A stretch of 64,000 nucleotides of DNA from Alphaproteobacteria bacterium (lineage in GTDB: Bacteria; Pseudomonadota; Alphaproteobacteria; RF32; CAG-239), in the NCBI GenBank assembly GCA_017484225.1, contig JAFUTN010000028.1:23294-87293 (forward strand), read 5' to 3'. The position numbers and the translations under genes were made by a program. This document shows positions 36,539-45,625 of the stretch, one piece after another (position 1 is the first letter of the stretch; every line of letters starts with the position of its first letter). Below the pieces are notes generated by a model. That model saw only the letters and a program-made list of their open reading frames with translations, made no database searches and was not told where the DNA came from.

Positions 36539-37627
36539 TTACCAAAGTTTATGCAGATATTCGGCATTTGCCAAAATGTCGGCAATACCGAGTTCTCGGC
36601 GAAAATATACGATTCCGGCGGCAATTAAACATAAAATTGCAAATGCCAGCAAAGATGACAATATTGCCGGAGATTTTTTCGGTAAATCAAGATGAATGTT
36701 ATTGTCTCTGGCATAATTTACGTAAATTCGGCATGCCGAAATCAAATACAACGGGCGGAAAAACAACATTATAACGGCTAAACTGAACAACATAGGTATA
36801 CCTATTAAAAAGTAAAAGTTATATATTCCGTTAGTTTCAGGAAAAATATTTGCCGGAGCGTGTATCATAAAAATAATTGACAAGATGTAAGATGAAATAC
36901 CTATAATCCAGCATATTGCCGAATAGCCGAAACGCAATTTTGCCACATTAACAAATCTCTTTTTGAGCATACCGAGAGAGTCGCTTCCGGCATCTTTTAC
37001 GGCTCTTCCGCCGATTATTGCCGGTAAAAATCCGAGAGAAACAAGTTTCCATGCCTGATAAATTAATTCATTACGGATTTTTGTGCTTAAAGGAGTTTTA
37101 TCATTTTTTTTCGGCAAACGTTCTAAAATTCGCATTACGGTCCACCAACCGTCAACCCAGCTGAAAAACCATACGGTTTTTGCATGGTGCATGGCAATTT
37201 TCAGGCAATCTAACACCGTTGATTTACGTCCGCTGAATCTGAGCAGAAACGAAGCACAGATACATGATGTCAAAATTCCGATAGGGAACGCGGCAACACC
37301 CACGCAAATAAAACCCCATGCCAAAACTGCTAAATCAATTAATCCGCCATGTTCCCGGTCTTCTTTTCCCACTTCTTTCCAAACATCTTCCGGAATCCAA
37401 TTTAATATCTGTATCCACAAATAATAGCACAAGGCAATAGATACCAGCTGCAAAAGTGCAAACAGAAAATTTTCTTTTTCGCACAAAATAAATCTCAGAG
37501 AACGCACGGATTCGGAAAAGAAACCTCCCAAAGATGCTATTTTATTTGGTCTTTCGTTGTTCTCTAAAACCGTTTTTGCTTGTTTTTGCAGTTTTTCAAG
37601 ATAGCCTTTGGAAAGTTTCTCGTCCAT
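36539..37627 (-). CDS. Multi-pass membrane protein of unknown function
   Basis: A 362-residue protein with about six to eight hydrophobic segments, for example FLFALLQLVSIALCYYLWIQIL, LAVLAWGFICVGVAAFPIGILTSCICASFLL, and two C-terminal ones. Between them lies a hydrophilic loop (about 155-185). The general pattern (SVRSLRFILCEKENFLFALLQ; GGRAVKDAGSDSLGMLKKRF) resembles uncharacterised membrane proteins related to glycerophosphoryl-diester-phosphodiesterase-like or DUF6159 families, but I cannot settle this. The ATG has GAGGACTGAAT before it. It lies after clpX in the same direction with the terminal gap small, so it may be separately transcribed upstream of nothing else. Confidence 0.7.
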   Translation of the reverse strand: MDEKLSKGYLEKLQKQAKTVLENNERPNKIASLGGFFSESVRSLRFILCEKENFLFALLQLVSIALCYYLWIQILNWIPEDVWKEVGKEDREHGGLIDLAVLAWGFICVGVAAFPIGILTSCICASFLLRFSGRKSTVLDCLKIAMHHAKTVWFFSWVDGWWTVMRILERLPKKNDKTPLSTKIRNELIYQAWKLVSLGFLPAIIGGRAVKDAGSDSLGMLKKRFVNVAKLRFGYSAICWIIGISSYILSIIFMIHAPANIFPETNGIYNFYFLIGIPMLFSLAVIMLFFRPLYLISACRIYVNYARDNNIHLDLPKKSPAILSSLLAFAILCLIAAGIVYFRRELGIADILANAEYLHKLW

Positions 37628-37647
37628 ATTCAGTCCTCACATAAAAG

Positions 37648-38916
37648 TTAAGCCGTTTTTTTTGTTTTGTGCGAAATTTTTATCAATTTAGGGGTGGTTC
37701 CGTTTTTTACAACATTCTCATCAATAACAATTTCGGCAATGTCTTTTTTATCCGGAAGTTCATACATCCATTCCATCAAAATTTCTTCCATGATAGCACG
37801 CAAACCTCTGGCTCCTGTTTTTCTTTCAATAGCTTTTGCCGCGATTGCGCGTAGTGCTTCCGGAGTAATGTTGAGCTTCACTTCATCCATTCCGAACAAA
37901 GATGAGTATTGGCTTATCAAAGCATTTTTCGGCTCGGTCAAAACCTTAATCAGAGCATCTTCATTCAAATCATCCAAAGTGGCAATAACCGGCATACGAC
38001 CGGCAAATTCAGGGATAAGCCCGTATTTAATCAAATCTTCCGGACGAACATCTTTTAATATTTGCCCGATACTTTTTGAATCTTTTTCAACATTGGCTCC
38101 GAAACCGATGGAGTTGGAACTCTCCGTTCCGTGTTGCTCAACAATTTTTTCCAATCCGGCAAAAGCACCGCCGCAAATAAACAAAATATTTGTAGTATCC
38201 ACATGCAAAAACTCTTGCTGCGGATGTTTGCGTCCGCCTTGCGGTGGCACGTTAGCGACTGTTCCTTCCACAATTTTCAAAAGGGCTTGTTGCACACCTT
38301 CACCGGACACGTCTCTGGTGATTGACGGACCGTCTCCTTTGCGGGAAATTTTATCAATTTCATCAATATAAATGATTCCGCGTTGAGCTTTTTCTATGTC
38401 ATAATTTGCATTTTGCACCAATTTCAAAACGATATTTTCCACGTCTTCTCCGACATAACCTGCTTCGGTCAAAGTTGTTGCATCGGCAATGGCAAAAGGA
38501 ACATTTAGAATTTTAGCCAATGTTTGCGCCAACAAAGTTTTTCCGCATCCGGTGGAACCGATTAATATTACGTTGGATTTTGCAATTTCAACTTCGTCTT
38601 TTTTAGGGTTGTTCAAGCGTTTGTAGTGGTTATAAACTGCCACTGACAAAACTTTTTTTGCATAGTCTTGCCCGATAACGTATTCATCCAAAAATTGTTT
38701 GATTTTTGACGGGGTAGGTAAGCTGTTCATCAGAGGAGTATCAGGATTTGAAGCACTTTCACTTTGAGTCGCAATTTCTTCTTCCATTATGGTGTGGCAA
38801 ACGTCAATGCACTCATTACAAATATAAACTCCGCGACCGGCTACCAGTTTTTTTACTTCTTTCTGGCTTTTACCGCAAAAGGAACAATGCAAAATCTCGT
38901 CTTCGGTATTACTCAT
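37648..38916 (-). CDS. clpX: ATP-dependent Clp protease ATP-binding subunit ClpX
   Basis: ClpX unfolds tagged substrates and feeds them to ClpP. The 422-residue protein has the N-terminal zinc-binding domain ([30 protein letters not shown]), the AAA+ Walker A ([18 protein letters not shown]), Walker B ([14 protein letters not shown]), the RKH-type pore loop region ([20 protein letters not shown]), and the IGF loop for ClpP binding ([10 protein letters not shown]). All landmarks of the family are present at normal spacing. The start lies two bases after the clpP stop, forming a clpP-clpX operon. Confidence 0.98.
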   Translation of the reverse strand: MSNTEDEILHCSFCGKSQKEVKKLVAGRGVYICNECIDVCHTIMEEEIATQSESASNPDTPLMNSLPTPSKIKQFLDEYVIGQDYAKKVLSVAVYNHYKRLNNPKKDEVEIAKSNVILIGSTGCGKTLLAQTLAKILNVPFAIADATTLTEAGYVGEDVENIVLKLVQNANYDIEKAQRGIIYIDEIDKISRKGDGPSITRDVSGEGVQQALLKIVEGTVANVPPQGGRKHPQQEFLHVDTTNILFICGGAFAGLEKIVEQHGTESSNSIGFGANVEKDSKSIGQILKDVRPEDLIKYGLIPEFAGRMPVIATLDDLNEDALIKVLTEPKNALISQYSSLFGMDEVKLNITPEALRAIAAKAIERKTGARGLRAIMEEILMEWMYELPDKKDIAEIVIDENVVKNGTTPKLIKISHKTKKTA

Positions 38917-38918
38917 TA

Positions 38919-39536
38919 TTATTTTCCTTTCACTTCGGCACGATTGGCAATTATGTGGTCAATGAGTCCGAATTTTAATGCTTCATCCGGAGTCATAAAA
39001 TTATCTCTATCCATAGCCTTTTCAATTACGGCAATTTTTTGACCGGTATTTTGAGCATATATGGCATTTAAACGCTTACGCAAATCTAAAATTAATTTTG
39101 CCTGAATTTCAATATCGGCAGCCTGACCTCTGGCACCGCCGGAAGGCTGGTGAATCATAATTTGCGAGTTGGGCAGGGAATAGCGTTTTCCTTTCGCGCC
39201 GCCGGCGAGCAAAAAAGAGCCCATAGAGCAAGCTTGCCCGATACATATTGTTGCCACATCACATGAAATATATTGCATGGTATCGTAAATTGCCATGCCG
39301 GAGGTGATAACACCTCCCGGTGAATTGATATAAAGAGAAATATCTTTTTTCGGGTTTTCCGCTTCCAAAAACAACAGCTGAGCACATACGAGTGCGGAAG
39401 ATTCGTCATTAACTTCGCCATTTAAAAAGATAATACGCTCTTTTAAAAGTCTTGAAAAAATATCAAATGAACGCTCGCCTTTAGGGGTTTGTTCAATAAC
39501 CATAGGCACTAAAGAGTCTGTAATATTTTGTTTCAT
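38919..39536 (-). CDS. clpP: ATP-dependent Clp protease proteolytic subunit ClpP
   Basis: ClpP is the serine-protease chamber. At 205 residues it has the standard length. The catalytic triad is visible: Ser in [22 protein letters not shown], His in [19 protein letters not shown], and Asp in [20 protein letters not shown]-terminal [38 protein letters not shown] is typical. AAGGAAAG is upstream of the ATG. It heads the clpP-clpX operon. No trigger factor gene lies upstream here; the next gene upstream is a SulP transporter reading in the same direction. Confidence 0.98.
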   Translation of the reverse strand: MKQNITDSLVPMVIEQTPKGERSFDIFSRLLKERIIFLNGEVNDESSALVCAQLLFLEAENPKKDISLYINSPGGVITSGMAIYDTMQYISCDVATICIGQACSMGSFLLAGGAKGKRYSLPNSQIMIHQPSGGARGQAADIEIQAKLILDLRKRLNAIYAQNTGQKIAVIEKAMDRDNFMTPDEALKFGLIDHIIANRAEVKGK

Positions 39537-39659
39537 TATTTCTTTCCTTATTGTAATAATGTCAAACTGCCTTCATTGAACACCAATATACTTAATTTTT
39601 TATAAAAAAATCAAGTTTTTTCGTTTTTACCGTTTCCGGTATTTGTGGGCATAAAATTT

Positions 39660-41354
39660 TTATTCACATCTTTTTTTCAGGCGGCTGACATAGCGTTTTG
39701 CCATTGCCACTGCTTTATCATAGTTTGATGCGGTAGCAATATCCGAAAGTTGAACATGTGCATTGGCAAATGCCTGATGCAAAATACGTTTAGGCTGTGT
39801 TTTGATGTTGGAGATAATCACTTTGGTGTGATTTTTATGCATTTTTTCAATAAATTCCACAATCAAATTAGCTCCGCTGGCATCAATCATTGAAACGTGT
39901 CCCATTCGGATAATTACTACATTCGGCCGTGATTCTATATTGCGGAAAAATTGTGAAATTTCAGATACAACGCCGAAAAACAGCGGACCGGCTACTCGCA
40001 CAACCACAATTTTTTTATCCCTTAAATCCTGAGCAACCGCAACATTTATATCTTGAACCATATCTTCCATATTGGCAAGTTCTATTTCTTTGCTCATACG
40101 ATGCATGAAAATAACGGCAGCCATAATAAAACCAACGGCGATTGCCGCGCTCAAGTTGACCAAAACCGTGAGCAAAACAGTGACAATCAGTGTATATCTG
40201 TCGCCGGCTTGCGATTTGCATAATCCCCACATTTTATCAAGGTTCAACATATTCCACCCGATAATAACCAAAATCAAAGCCAAAGAGGCCAACGGAATAT
40301 ATTTTACCAACGGCGAAAGACCAAACATGAAAGCAAATAAAAATACCGATTGCATCATTCCCGAAACCGGAGAATAGGCGTTGGCACGGTAATTGGTGGC
40401 AGTGCGCGCAATCGCACCGGTAGCCGGAAGTCCCATAAAAAATGCCGAACCCATATTAGCCAATCCCTCACCAATCAGCTCAGCATTCGGATTATGTGCA
40501 TCACCGCTCATACTATCTACAACTTTTGCACTGAGCAAGGATTCTACGGCAGCCAAAAAAGCAACCGTCAATGCGCTGGCAAAAACACTTCGGAATAAAT
40601 CAAAGCTCAACTCCGGCAGTTGCGGCATAGGTAATGTTTTCGGCAAATCACCGTATTTGCTCCCGATTGTTTCTACCGGAAGATTTAAGCCGACGGCAAG
40701 CAATGTTGTTACCACCAAAATTGCCAAATAGACCGGAACTTTAGGTGTAAATTTGCGAATAAAAATATATAATGCCAAGGAAACAGCACTGATGAGCGCG
40801 GAATATAAATTGGAAGCAGGCAGATTTGTAATATACACTATCCATTTATCCGTAAAACCCTTCGGCAGATTTTCCAAGTTCATTCCAAACAAGTCTTTAA
40901 TTTGCGAAGTAATGAGCGTTAAGCCGATACCAGCCGTGAATCCTATCACAACCGGATAAGGAATATATTTTATATAACTTCCGAGTTTGCATAATCCGGC
41001 AATAATCAAGATGATACCGGTCAGCAGCATAGATGCAATCAAACCATTGTATCCGTATCCTTGTAAAACCTCTAAAACCAGAATGGCAAAAGCACCGGTC
41101 GGTCCGCCGATTTGGTAACGGCTACCGCCGCATAATGCAATAATAAAACCGGCAACAATAGCCGTATATAATCCTTGTGCCGGTGATAATCCGCTGGCAA
41201 TAGCCAAAGCCATTGCCAAAGGCAGCGAAACAATACTTACGGTTAAACCGGAAATACAGTCTCGCCGAAAATTGTTAAGTGAGTATCCCTGACTTATTAT
41301 TTCCACCGATTTCGGCATATAATCTTTTTTAATTTTATTCCATAGTCCTTGCAT
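39660..41354 (-). CDS. SulP-family anion transporter with STAS domain
   Basis: SulP transporters carry sulfate, bicarbonate or other anions across the inner membrane. The 564-residue protein has about ten to twelve membrane segments with family motifs DCISGLTVSIVSLPLAMALAIASGLSPAQGLYTAIVAGFI and GLANMGSAFFMGLPATGAIARTATNYRANAYSPVSG, and a C-terminal STAS domain (residues ~440-555; VVRVAGPLFFGVVSEISQFF and VVIIRMGHVSMIDASGANLIVEFIEKMHKNH). AGAGAGGAA lies about seven bases before the start. The particular anion cannot be told from sequence; marine-type bicarbonate uptake (BicA-like) and sulfate uptake are both possible. Confidence 0.93.
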   Translation of the reverse strand: MQGLWNKIKKDYMPKSVEIISQGYSLNNFRRDCISGLTVSIVSLPLAMALAIASGLSPAQGLYTAIVAGFIIALCGGSRYQIGGPTGAFAILVLEVLQGYGYNGLIASMLLTGIILIIAGLCKLGSYIKYIPYPVVIGFTAGIGLTLITSQIKDLFGMNLENLPKGFTDKWIVYITNLPASNLYSALISAVSLALYIFIRKFTPKVPVYLAILVVTTLLAVGLNLPVETIGSKYGDLPKTLPMPQLPELSFDLFRSVFASALTVAFLAAVESLLSAKVVDSMSGDAHNPNAELIGEGLANMGSAFFMGLPATGAIARTATNYRANAYSPVSGMMQSVFLFAFMFGLSPLVKYIPLASLALILVIIGWNMLNLDKMWGLCKSQAGDRYTLIVTVLLTVLVNLSAAIAVGFIMAAVIFMHRMSKEIELANMEDMVQDINVAVAQDLRDKKIVVVRVAGPLFFGVVSEISQFFRNIESRPNVVIIRMGHVSMIDASGANLIVEFIEKMHKNHTKVIISNIKTQPKRILHQAFANAHVQLSDIATASNYDKAVAMAKRYVSRLKKRCE

Positions 41355-41645
41355 TTTTTTATTCCTCTCTTTGATTCGCCGTAAAATAGCGGCAAATGTT
41401 TAAGAAATAAATAAAAATTCAGATTAATTTTTTTTAAGACAATGAAAATAAAAAAAATCACCTCCATAACCCAAGGATAATTCCATTGTATCATAAAAGT
41501 CAGCAGTAAAGCCGGCTCCAACCTCATTATTCCGCCATATTTTTTAGTTTTTTTATGTTCCGCAAATGTTCTGTAATTGTCAACCGGCAACTAACGTTCT
41601 ATTAATTTGACCGGTTTTGAAAACATTTTTTGGAGATTTTTTATC

Positions 41646-42245
41646 ATGACTACAATAGGTTACATCAGGGTTAGTTCAAATAAACAAACACTTGAACATC
41701 AACGTTTTGAAATAGAAAATTTTGCCCGCAAAGAAGGCCTAAAAATAGATAAATGGGTAGAGGAAAAAATATCTTCCCGAAAAGCTTTAGATAAACGCAA
41801 ACTCGGGGAATTGCTCTATAATTTGCAAGAAAATGATATACTGATAACTTGCGAAATATCGCGCTTAGGTCGTTCGCTGCTTGAAGTTATGAAGATTTTA
41901 GAAACCTGCCTAAACAAGAATTGTCAAGTCTGGACATTGAAAGAGAATTACCGTCTTGGTAATGATATACAAAGTAAAGTGCTTGCTTTTGCCTTCGGTT
42001 TAGCGGCCGAAATTGAAAGACAACTTATTTCCGAACGAACCAAATCAAGTTTGGCAAATATCAAGGCACAAGGTAAAAAACTCGGGCGTCCGTATAATTC
42101 TCAAACAAAAAATCTCAGACTTGCCAAAAATCAAAAACAGATACAAAAGTTGCTGGCGCAAGGAATATCAAAATCAAAAATTGCAAAACTCTTTGGTGTT
42201 GAACGTGCCACTTTGAGAAAATATTTGCTCCGATTAATGACATAA
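41646..42245 (+). CDS. Serine recombinase/invertase (resolvase family)
   Basis: A small serine recombinase that inverts, resolves or integrates DNA between short sites. The 199-residue protein begins MTTIGYIRVSSNKQTLEHQR, where the Ser in RVSS is the nucleophile. Other catalytic residues are visible in ENDILITCEISRLGRSLLEVMKIL, and LAAEIERQLISERTKSSLANIKAQGKKLGRP is the E-helix/linker region. A C-terminal Hin-type helix-turn-helix (LLAQGISKSKIAKLFGVERATLRKYL) binds the site. The start at 41646 has GGAGA upstream; a longer frame to 41607 lacks a good site. It sits at the left end of the accessory island; a plausible role is DNA inversion or island mobility. Confidence 0.93.
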   Translation: MTTIGYIRVSSNKQTLEHQRFEIENFARKEGLKIDKWVEEKISSRKALDKRKLGELLYNLQENDILITCEISRLGRSLLEVMKILETCLNKNCQVWTLKENYRLGNDIQSKVLAFAFGLAAEIERQLISERTKSSLANIKAQGKKLGRPYNSQTKNLRLAKNQKQIQKLLAQGISKSKIAKLFGVERATLRKYLLRLMT

Positions 42246-42446
42246 ACAAAAAAAATTATACAAACTTTTATAGAAAAGAAGTTGACAAAATATTTTTTTA
42301 TAATACTCTGAAAGAGCTTATGTATAATGATGGTAATTTATTATGTGATTACGCAGATACAGCTCGTTAGAAATAAGTAAATTGCTTGTCTGTTTATCTA
42401 AAATAATACAGAGTTCCCCTTGCAGTTTTATCAAATTTACTCCGAG

Positions 42447-42596
42447 GTGAACCGGAGCGCTTTTAAAATTTTTTCTGCTATGGATGCTAAAAAGATGAGC
42501 AAGAAGGAAGCCCTTCTTAACTTTTTGAGGGAGAGGAAAGCCAACTATGAGTATCTTTTCACACTCCTTGACATTAGAAACAAGCAGCTGGCGTAG
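42447..42596 (+). CDS. Small open reading frame, possible remnant
   Basis: The frame reads from GTG 42447 (or ATG 42480) to TAG 42596: 49 residues with GTG, containing SAFKIFSAMDAKKMSKKEAL, then a coiled-coil-like LLNFLRERKANYEYLFTLLD. It is open further upstream to 42402, so it may be the C-terminal end of a lost longer gene. An intrinsic terminator follows 15 bases after the stop, which supports a real transcript. No Shine-Dalgarno site is convincing at any of the starts. I do not recognise the family. Confidence 0.35.
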   Translation: MNRSAFKIFSAMDAKKMSKKEALLNFLRERKANYEYLFTLLDIRNKQLA

Positions 42597-42610
42597 TAAA
42601 TACTTGACAA

Positions 42611-42640
42611 AAAAGCCACCATTTTCGGTGGCTTTTTTGT
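42611..42640 (+). terminator. Intrinsic terminator after the small ORF
   Basis: AAAAGCCACC pairs with GGTGGCTTTT (42611-42620 with 42627-42636) and a T run follows. It closes a transcript that most likely starts at the promoter-like site near 42282. Confidence 0.85.
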
Positions 42641-43028
42641 TTTAATTGGAGAAAAGCAACGGGGTCCACTCCGTTTTTTGTAAAAGCATTGATTTTACTT
42701 GCTTTTGCACTTTGCTTGGGGTTTGGTTTCAACCAAATGCATCACAGTATGCATCACACTTAAGCCTTTAAATATATTATAAGGCGAATTTTACAAAATG
42801 TACACGTTTTTATTCAACGTCGTACAAAAAATATGGTTTTAAAAATGTAATTTTTTTCTTTCGTAAATTCAAATAGTTAGACGAAAAATTTTCTTCGTCT
42901 GAAAAATAATTTTAAAAAGCCCTGATTTTTTAAAGTTCTAATATTCAGGAGCTGATTTTTTCATCCCCTCTCGCAATGAGGCGAGTAATAAATTTTATTA
43001 AAAACTTTTTTATAAGGAATAACACACA

Positions 43029-44125
43029 ATGTTAAATCCAATAAAAAAATAATCGGGTATTTTCAAAAACCGAAAGAACCGATTTATTACACTTCTCTTT
43101 TCCAGTCTTGTGGAATTGGGGAGTACTACTTGAAAGATAACCTTGGTCTTGTTGGTTCTGTCAGCAACGAAATTGTGCCACAAAGAGCTAAATGGGCGCA
43201 AGAACTTTATCCTGAATGTAAAGTCGTCTGTGGCGACATTTGGGATAAAGATGTCTTTGAGAAGCTCGTACAACTTCATAAAGAAAAAGGTTGTACTGGC
43301 GTTATGGCGAGTCCAGCATGCCAGTCGTACACATTAAGCAACTCAAGACGTAACCCGTCTGATAAGCGTGGACATCTTTTTGAACCGACACTTGAGTTTA
43401 TAAAGTACACAGTTCCTGAGTGGATTCTCATTGAGAATGTGCTTCAAATGCTAGTCGTCAAACTGGATGACGGTCGTATCGTTGGAGAATACATCGTTGA
43501 AGAACTTAGAAAAATGGGCTATATCGTACATTATGGTGTACAGAATGCAGCAAATTTTTTCGTTCCTCAAAACCGTCGTCGCGCAATTATTTTAGCTCGT
43601 AAGGCTAAGGCATGGGAGTTGCCAACGCTTTTTGACGAGATAATCACGCTTGAAGACGCTATTGGAGATTTACCATCAATTGAGTGTGGTGAAGATAGCG
43701 GGATTAAATATCATGTTGCACTGATGTGGGCATTACCTCAAATCGAGGTCATGAAACATACTCCGACCGGTTGTTCGGCTCACGACAATCCAGTATGGAA
43801 ACCGGTTAATGTCGACGGTACCCCAAGCAAAGCAAAGTTCCACTGTAGCTTTCAGAGAAAGGTTTGGAATGAACCCTGTAACACAATTCTTTGTGATTCA
43901 AAGGGAGTGTCTGGTTTTCGTAATTGTCATCCGGGAAGATTACTGCCGGATGGTACATACAGTGATGCAAGACCTTTAACCGTGCTCTAATTACTGCGTG
44001 TAACTGGATTACCTGACGATTATCCGATACCAACATGGGCAAGCGATAAGCTTATTCGTGATGCGTTTGGTGAATGCTTTGCTCCGCTGCATGTACTCGC
44101 CATAATGAAAGGTCTTTTTGACTAA
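43029..44125 (+). pseudogene. Cytosine-5 DNA methyltransferase, broken by a frameshift and an in-frame stop
   Basis: The frame shows the C5-methylase motifs: YYTSLFQSCGIGEYYLKDNL (motif I), MASPACQSYTLSN (motif IV with the catalytic Cys; usually PPC), WILIENVLQML (ENV motif) and VPQNRRRAIILA (QxRxR). The start ATGTTAAATCC at 43029 is joined to motif I only if one base is added to a run of seven A (43044-43050). At 43988-43990 a TAA interrupts RPLTVL before LLRVTGLPDDYPIPTW, where the family has L-x-x-EL. The true stop is at 44123-44125, followed by a terminator. The region is less AT-rich than the rest of the island. Probably a phage-type methylase gene in decay; the A run could alternatively be a phase-variable tract. 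Confidence 0.75.
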
Positions 44126-44144
44126 TCATAACCTAAATCGAGTT

Positions 44145-44179
44145 AAAGGTGTCGGTATTTTCGGGTATCGGCACCTTTT
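44145..44179 (+). terminator. Intrinsic terminator after the broken methyltransferase
   Basis: AAAGGTGTCGGTA pairs with TATCGGCACCTTT (44145-44157 with 44166-44178; two G-U pairs) with loop TTTTCGGG and trailing T residues. Confidence 0.75.
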
Positions 44180-44258
44180 ATTATGACATGCTCACAAATA
44201 TAAGAACACATCCGACAAATAAAAACCACTCAAAACCGGATTAAATCGTTATTCAAGC

Positions 44259-45302
44259 TTAAAAATATTTCTTTACAGCCTGTTTATATTGATCCAAGAA
44301 CAACTTTTTGAAATACGTCGCGTTATTTTGCTCATAAAACATGATGATTGCTTTTTTGTACTCAACTTCATCAACGCTGCGATACGACAACGGACAGTAG
44401 TCATTGGCAAGTAACAATGCATTGCCTAAAATACGCGATGTGCGTTTGTTACCATCTTCAAAAGGCTGAATATAAGCAATCATTAAAACTGCAATTAAAG
44501 CTTTTTCGATCGGATTTTCCGTCCGGTTAATCACTTCAATCAAAGCTTGTAACGCATCTTTAATTTGATAAGCATTGTCCAACGGCTTGTAATTTGTCCC
44601 GACGATTCCGACCTTGCCGTTACGAATCCCGGTTGCGACATTCAAATCAGAAACGAGCAAGCGGTGGATGTCTTCTATTTTTGTAATATTAAGCTGTTTA
44701 TACTGTTCCGGAGCTTTTAGTACAAAATCCAACGCTTTTTTATGGTTTAATACCATATTGGTTTCTTCCAAAGTCTTACCTTTAGCCGATACATGCTCTT
44801 TCAACAAGCGCTCTGTATCAAGTAAAGTGTAGGTATTTCCTTCGATTTTTGATGATTTCCAAGCAAGCTCAACTGTCAAACGCTCAAATTCTTTTTGTAA
44901 TAACTTCGGAGAAAGTCCGGATTTTTTGCTTAAATATGCTTCGTTTAACTCTTTAAGCTCTGCCTTTTCTTTATCACTTAAAAGATTTTTCAGACCGGCA
45001 TATATATCAAAGTTAAAATGAATGTCTTGAGGCGCACGTTCATCCTGATCATGCATAAAGTATGTTTCAACGTCTATCTTTCCCAAAACATCAAGACGTT
45101 TTAAAGCTTTATAGACCGTAGCCTTTGCTGAACCGAACTTTTCAACCAATCCGTCATTTATCAACATTTTTAAGTCACGAGTTATGGTCATTTTCGTAAC
45201 ATCTTGATTCATCGCGGATAAAAATTTTTCAATATCTTCCCGCTTGCATGACGGATTATCCTTGATAAAATCTAAAATCAGTTCCTGACGCTTATTATAC
45301 AT
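44259..45302 (-). CDS. Fic-domain protein with N-terminal winged helix and Gln in place of the catalytic His
   Basis: Fic proteins usually AMPylate target proteins. The 347-residue product has an N-terminal winged-HTH part (residues ~1-75, IEKFLSAMNQDVTKMTITRDLKML), an inhibitory-type motif SSKIEGN (class II pattern [ST]xxxE[GN]), and a core motif IQPFEDGNKRTSR. Active Fic proteins have H-P-F-x-(D/E)-G-N-x-R; here His is Gln. That should abolish AMP transfer, unless the protein is a regulator. ATG 45302 has GGAG six bases upstream; a longer frame to 45323 has a worse site. The gene is preceded by a strong inverted repeat over its own promoter, so the winged helix may be an autorepressor. Confidence 0.88.
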   Translation of the reverse strand: MYNKRQELILDFIKDNPSCKREDIEKFLSAMNQDVTKMTITRDLKMLINDGLVEKFGSAKATVYKALKRLDVLGKIDVETYFMHDQDERAPQDIHFNFDIYAGLKNLLSDKEKAELKELNEAYLSKKSGLSPKLLQKEFERLTVELAWKSSKIEGNTYTLLDTERLLKEHVSAKGKTLEETNMVLNHKKALDFVLKAPEQYKQLNITKIEDIHRLLVSDLNVATGIRNGKVGIVGTNYKPLDNAYQIKDALQALIEVINRTENPIEKALIAVLMIAYIQPFEDGNKRTSRILGNALLLANDYCPLSYRSVDEVEYKKAIIMFYEQNNATYFKKLFLDQYKQAVKKYF

Positions 45303-45312
45303 ATTTTGCTCC

Positions 45313-45364
45313 AATCGTAACATTTTTATAGCTGAATCGTAACATTTTTGTTACGATTAGTCAA
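45313..45364 (-). promoter_or_regulatory. Promoter and operator of the Fic gene
   Basis: TTGACT (45359-45364) and TACGAT (45336-45341) are 17 bases apart. A perfect inverted repeat AATCGTAACA-TTTT-TGTTACGATT (45335-45358) fills the spacer and -10 box, and a further copy of the half site lies at 45313-45322 just before the start codon. This fits binding of a dimeric winged-helix repressor, perhaps the Fic protein itself. Confidence 0.65.
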
Positions 45365-45534
45365 ATTATTTTTTTATTTTTGCAATATTATATTGGAGAA
45401 AAACAAGTAAATTACTAGTGAATAGCCAATTGAAACGCTTATTACGCGCGTGTGATAAATGACAAGTACATTTTTTAGTACGATTCACCATTCATAATAA
45501 ATAGCTAACAAATATACAATTGAGCCAGAAATCA

Positions 45535-45596
45535 CCCCATAACAAGCGATTTTGAATTTTGTAATAAAATACTGACTTCAAATCGTTGTTATGGGG
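45535..45596. repeat. Long imperfect inverted repeat between the Fic gene and the defence operon
   Basis: Arms 45535-45556 (starting CCCCATAACAA) and 45577-45596 (ending TTGTTATGGGG) match at 20 positions with two single-base insertions in the left arm; the loop is 20 bases. There is no T run after it on the minus strand, so it is not a standard terminator of the operon ending at 45626. It may be a recombination site, a small mobile-element remnant or an RNA processing element. The rest of 45365-45625 shows nothing I can name. Confidence 0.6.
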
Positions 45597-45625
45597 TTAA
45601 AAAATTAGCTTTTGGTAATTCATAT

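Larger units (their letters stand above)
42246..43028. other. Gene-poor stretch at the left side of the island
   Basis: About 780 bases between the serine recombinase and the broken methyltransferase. It contains a TTGACA-N16-TACTCT promoter-like site (42282-42309), a small open frame with terminator (separate entries), a 10-base direct repeat ATGCATCACA (42737-42746 and 42749-42758), and AT-rich DNA from 42780 on without a gene I can support. No attachment-site core was found by eye. Confidence 0.5.

Noticed and set aside
41297..41590. A 97-codon minus-strand frame overlapping the start of the SulP gene
   Set aside because: It overlaps the SulP coding start on the same strand in another frame, has no family resemblance, and its composition is that of intergenic AT-rich DNA.
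42282..42304. TTGACA with TATAAT as a consensus promoter
   Set aside because: The two boxes are only 11 bases apart, too close; the better -10 is TACTCT at 42304-42309 with 16 bases.
42608..42763. A frame ending in FNQMHHSMHHT after a hydrophobic stretch, following the terminator at 42611
   Set aside because: It has no start codon with a ribosome site and runs through the terminator; the repeat of MHHS is due to the 12-base direct repeat.
44145..44179. This hairpin as part of an attachment site
   Set aside because: It lies just after the methylase stop and has a T run, so an intrinsic terminator explains it better.
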